DNA from: CALBPI01 sp039027435 | GTDB taxonomy: Bacteria; Pseudomonadota; Gammaproteobacteria; Steroidobacterales; Woeseiaceae | Direction: 5' to 3' | Assembly: GCA_039027435.1 (NCBI GenBank) | Contig: JBCCKF010000001.1 | Span: 434,001 to 498,000 of the forward strand | DNA: 64,000 bases | Shown: positions 61,428-64,000 of the stretch, piece by piece | Layout of the letters: each line of letters begins with the position of its first letter | Numbering within the stretch: the first letter of the stretch is position 1 | Notes under the pieces: model-generated | What the model was told of the DNA's origin: nothing | The model's database searches: none | The model's input: the letters and a program-made list of their open reading frames with translations, nothing else | Translations under genes and position numbers: made by a program

Positions 61428-63485
61428 TCAGCCAACCGTGGCTGTCATCCTGATCTGCCGATCCTCCGGAATCTCGTTGTAGGCGAGTACATGTAAGCTG
61501 CGTACCCCGCGTAACATGCGCGCCAACCAAGGCCGGATTCCCGGGGCCACCAAGAGAATCGCCGATCCACCGACTGCTTCGCGATCCTGTGCGTGCTTGG
61601 TCAGTGACTCATGGATTCGCTCCACCAGCCCGGGCTCGACGCCGCCAACGGCACCGCCCTGATTAGCGTTATTCAAAATCTGTTCCAACTCGGGATCGAG
61701 GGTCATCACTTCGATCTCAGGGCTGCTACCACAGATGTCCTGGACGATTGAGCGTCCCAGCGCCACGCGAACCGAAGACGTCAAAACGTCAGGTTCTTGA
61801 CTCCTCGCACCCTGATCAGCCAACGTTTCGGCGATTTTCCGCATGTTGCGAACCGGAATGCCTTCCTTCAGAAGGTTCTGCAACACCTTCAAAACAGTCG
61901 CGGCCGGCAGAATCTTGGGCGTTAGTGCCTCAACCAGTTTCGGCGCGCTCTTGCCGAGCCGCTCCAGCATCTGTTGCAGCTCTTCGTGGCCAATCAACTC
62001 ATGAGCATGTGCCTGCAGCACCTGGCTGATATGCGTTGCGACAACGGTGCTGCCATCGACCACGGTGTAGCCGAGCATCTGGGCCTCTTCCTGCTGGTTG
62101 TTCTCAATCCAGATCGCCGGCAAGCCAAACGCCGGATCTTCGGTCTTGATGCCCTTGAGCTCACCAAACACCTGACCGGGATTGATCGCCAGTTCCTTAT
62201 CGATCTCGATCTCTCCCTCACCGAGCGGCACGCCCATCAGAGACACTCGATACTGGGAAGGTTTGAGGTCAAGGTTGTCGCGAATGTGTACCGGCGGCAG
62301 CAGGAAGCCGAGACTGTCGGTGAGCTTGCGCCGTACGCCCTTGATTCGATTGACTAGCTGCCCACCACGCTGACGATCGACAAGCGGGATCAACCGATAG
62401 CCGACCTCAAGACCGATCGTCTCCAACGGCATCACATCGTCCCAGGTCAACTCACGCGTTTGCGGTTCCGGTTTCGGCGCGGCCTCAATGATCTCTGGCT
62501 CGGGTGGTGGTTTACGCGTCAGTCGATAACTGGCGTAGCCACAAATACCGGCTAACGTCAGGAAAGCAAAGTTCGGCATCCCGGGGATCAATCCCAGCGT
62601 GACCAATACTGCCGCGGTGACCGCCATCGTTCGCGGCTGGTGGAAAACCTGTGACACGATCTGACTCGACATGTCCTGCGCCTGCGACACACGTGTCACG
62701 ATTACGGCAACCGCCGTTGAAAGGAGTAGCGAAGGAATCTGCGCTACCAACCCGTCACCGATCGTCAGCAGCGTATAGATGCGCCCGGCTTCACCGAACG
62801 ACAGCCCGTGTTCCATGGTGCCGATGGCAAGGCCACCAAGCACGTTGATAAACAGAATGAGTATGCTCGCGATTGCATCCCCGCGGACAAACTTGCTGGC
62901 ACCGTCCATCGCACCATAGAAGTCAGCCTCGCCCGCAACCTCAGCACGTCGCGTTCGGGCGGTGTCCTGATCAATCAAACCCGCGTTGAGATCAGCATCG
63001 ATCGCCATCTGCTTACCGGGCATTGCGTCCAGTGTGAAGCGTGCCGTGACCTCGGACACGCGACCCGCACCTTTGGTCACCACGACGAAATTGATAATGA
63101 CGAGAATGCTGAAGACGACGAGCCCAACCGCGAAATTCCCGCCAACAACAAATTCGGCGAACGCCTCGATCACCTTGCCGGCTGATCCACTGCCGGAGTG
63201 ACCTTCCAGCAAGACAACCCTTGTGGACGCGATATTCAGCGCCAGGCGAAGCAGCGTCACCACCAATAGCACTGTCGGGAAGACGCCAAACTCCAGAGGC
63301 CGAGCAACGTAAATGACGGTCAACAGGATCGCGAGTGAGAGCGCGATGTTGAATGTGAACAGCGTATCGAGCGCGAACGGGGGCAACGGCACCATCATCA
63401 TGGCCAGAATGACAAGCAACAGCACCGGGACTCCGATACCCCGCCCGATCTCCGACAAATTTAACTTCGCGGCAAGCTCCGCCAT
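61428..63485 (-). CDS. flhA: Flagellar export gate protein FlhA
   Basis: 685 residues: N-terminal eight-helix membrane domain with the FHIPEP motif region (RFTLDAMPGKQMAIDADLNAGL) and a cytosolic C-terminal export platform. Complete. The ATG overlaps the flhB TGA by one base (TGATG). Confidence 0.96.
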   Translation of the reverse strand: MAELAAKLNLSEIGRGIGVPVLLLVILAMMMVPLPPFALDTLFTFNIALSLAILLTVIYVARPLEFGVFPTVLLVVTLLRLALNIASTRVVLLEGHSGSGSAGKVIEAFAEFVVGGNFAVGLVVFSILVIINFVVVTKGAGRVSEVTARFTLDAMPGKQMAIDADLNAGLIDQDTARTRRAEVAGEADFYGAMDGASKFVRGDAIASILILFINVLGGLAIGTMEHGLSFGEAGRIYTLLTIGDGLVAQIPSLLLSTAVAVIVTRVSQAQDMSSQIVSQVFHQPRTMAVTAAVLVTLGLIPGMPNFAFLTLAGICGYASYRLTRKPPPEPEIIEAAPKPEPQTRELTWDDVMPLETIGLEVGYRLIPLVDRQRGGQLVNRIKGVRRKLTDSLGFLLPPVHIRDNLDLKPSQYRVSLMGVPLGEGEIEIDKELAINPGQVFGELKGIKTEDPAFGLPAIWIENNQQEEAQMLGYTVVDGSTVVATHISQVLQAHAHELIGHEELQQMLERLGKSAPKLVEALTPKILPAATVLKVLQNLLKEGIPVRNMRKIAETLADQGARSQEPDVLTSSVRVALGRSIVQDICGSSPEIEVMTLDPELEQILNNANQGGAVGGVEPGLVERIHESLTKHAQDREAVGGSAILLVAPGIRPWLARMLRGVRSLHVLAYNEIPEDRQIRMTATVG

Positions 63486-64000
63486 CAGCGATATCCCCTA
63501 CGCATGATCGATCGTGGAACACCAGGTGCGTAGAGCGTCTCGTCAATCTCAGGCTCCGGCGCCCTCAGATCCTCGGCGCCGTCACGCAACTGGAAGATAT
63601 AGGCCAAAACCTGGGCGACCGCCGCGTACAAACCGACGGGAATGGCCTCACCAACTTTGGTGCTGTGAAACAGTGCTCTGGCAAGCGGCGGCGCCTCGAA
63701 GCGAGCCACTTTGTGTTCATCGCCAATCTCACGAATCCGCGCCGCGACGTTGTCCTGGCCTTTGGCTACCACCTCAGGTGCTCGCATCCGCGACTCGTCA
63801 TAGCGCAGCGCGACCGCAAAATGCGTCGGGTTGGTAATGATCACATCGGCATACGGTACCGACTCCATCATCCGTCGAGTCGCAACTTCCTGTTGCAACT
63901 GGCGGATCTTCTGCCTGACCTCCGGGCGACCTTCCACTTCCTTGTGCTCGTCGCGCACTTCTTGGCGGGTCATCTTCAGCTTCCGGCTGTAATCGAAGAG
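63485..64000 (-). CDS. flhB: Flagellar export switch protein FlhB (5' part beyond window)
   Basis: Only the C-terminal 171 residues are inside the window; the frame is open to base 64000 (in-frame residues LFDYSRKLK precede MTRQEV). The autocleavage site NPTH in VIITNPTHFAVAL is intact, with VPVGLY-like AIPVGLYAAV after it. The N-terminal four membrane helices lie beyond the window. Confidence 0.94.
   Translation of the reverse strand, partial: LFDYSRKLKMTRQEVRDEHKEVEGRPEVRQKIRQLQQEVATRRMMESVPYADVIITNPTHFAVALRYDESRMRAPEVVAKGQDNVAARIREIGDEHKVARFEAPPLARALFHSTKVGEAIPVGLYAAVAQVLAYIFQLRDGAEDLRAPEPEIDETLYAPGVPRSIMRRGYR

Overview
The window is a GC-rich, gene-dense piece of a gammaproteobacterial chromosome. 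Nearly every protein recognised has its closest known relatives in gammaproteobacteria: RhlB-TrxA-Rho in the E. coli arrangement, CysQ/YrfG, PlsB, Glk, SohB/LipA, and a Pseudomonas/Vibrio-type flagellar regulon (FleQ, FlhF, FleN, FliA). A Na+-type stator (PomA/PomB), a sodium:solute symporter and a large TonB-dependent receptor suggest a marine or aquatic heterotroph. The exact lineage cannot be fixed by reading; an unclassified relative of the Xanthomonadales/Chromatiales/Woeseiales area is a guess. No rRNA, tRNA, insertion sequence, integrase or CRISPR array was seen.

Layout. 1-5.1 kb: rho (partial) and trxA on the minus strand, divergent from rhlB, then yrfG, cysQ and a small DUF465 gene. 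5.0-9.6 kb: trhO-plsB (minus) and glk (plus). 9.6-15.4 kb: a six-gene minus-strand operon (sodium:solute symporter, two paralogous DUF697-type GTPases, an alpha/beta hydrolase, a small lipoprotein, a PhzF-family enzyme). 15.4-21.7 kb: a fused 5-oxoprolinase, an orphan contractile-tail sheath homologue and a D-cysteine desulfhydrase-like enzyme. 21.6-33.2 kb: eleven minus-strand genes with almost no spacing, lipA-sohB-M48 protease-[exonuclease-ATP-dependent DNA ligase-Lhr helicase-PdeM]-methyltransferase-desaturase-L,D-transpeptidase-46-aa protein; the bracket is the ligase-associated DNA-repair module. 33.3-36 kb: a DUF2797 protein, a small minus-strand gene with its own terminator and an OmpA-family protein. 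36-46.4 kb: another long minus-strand run, MoxR-DUF58-DUF4381-BatA-BatB/C-BatD followed by an Ada/Ogt-type repair protein, an EamA transporter, a HAD phosphatase and a lipase-like protein. 46.5-52.2 kb: small envelope proteins, then a strongly expressed-looking TonB-dependent receptor with promoter, 5' stem-loop and terminator, followed by a 2OG-Fe(II) oxygenase-like gene.

52.2-64 kb is a flagellar region: fleQ (split by a frameshift), a degenerate GGDEF protein and pomA-pomB-PilZ on the plus strand, each transcript preceded by a convincing sigma-28 promoter; and HDOD-DUF2802-fliA-fleN-flhF-flhA-flhB on the minus strand. FliA made from this locus would switch on the stator genes next to it.

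The items most worth a second look are the solitary tail sheath protein, the split fleQ, the sigma-28-driven degenerate c-di-GMP-type proteins around the Na+ stator, the symporter/twin-GTPase operon, and the 5'-terminal stem-loop of the receptor mRNA. Many start sites are non-ATG (TTG or GTG), and five convergent gene pairs overlap at their 3' ends.
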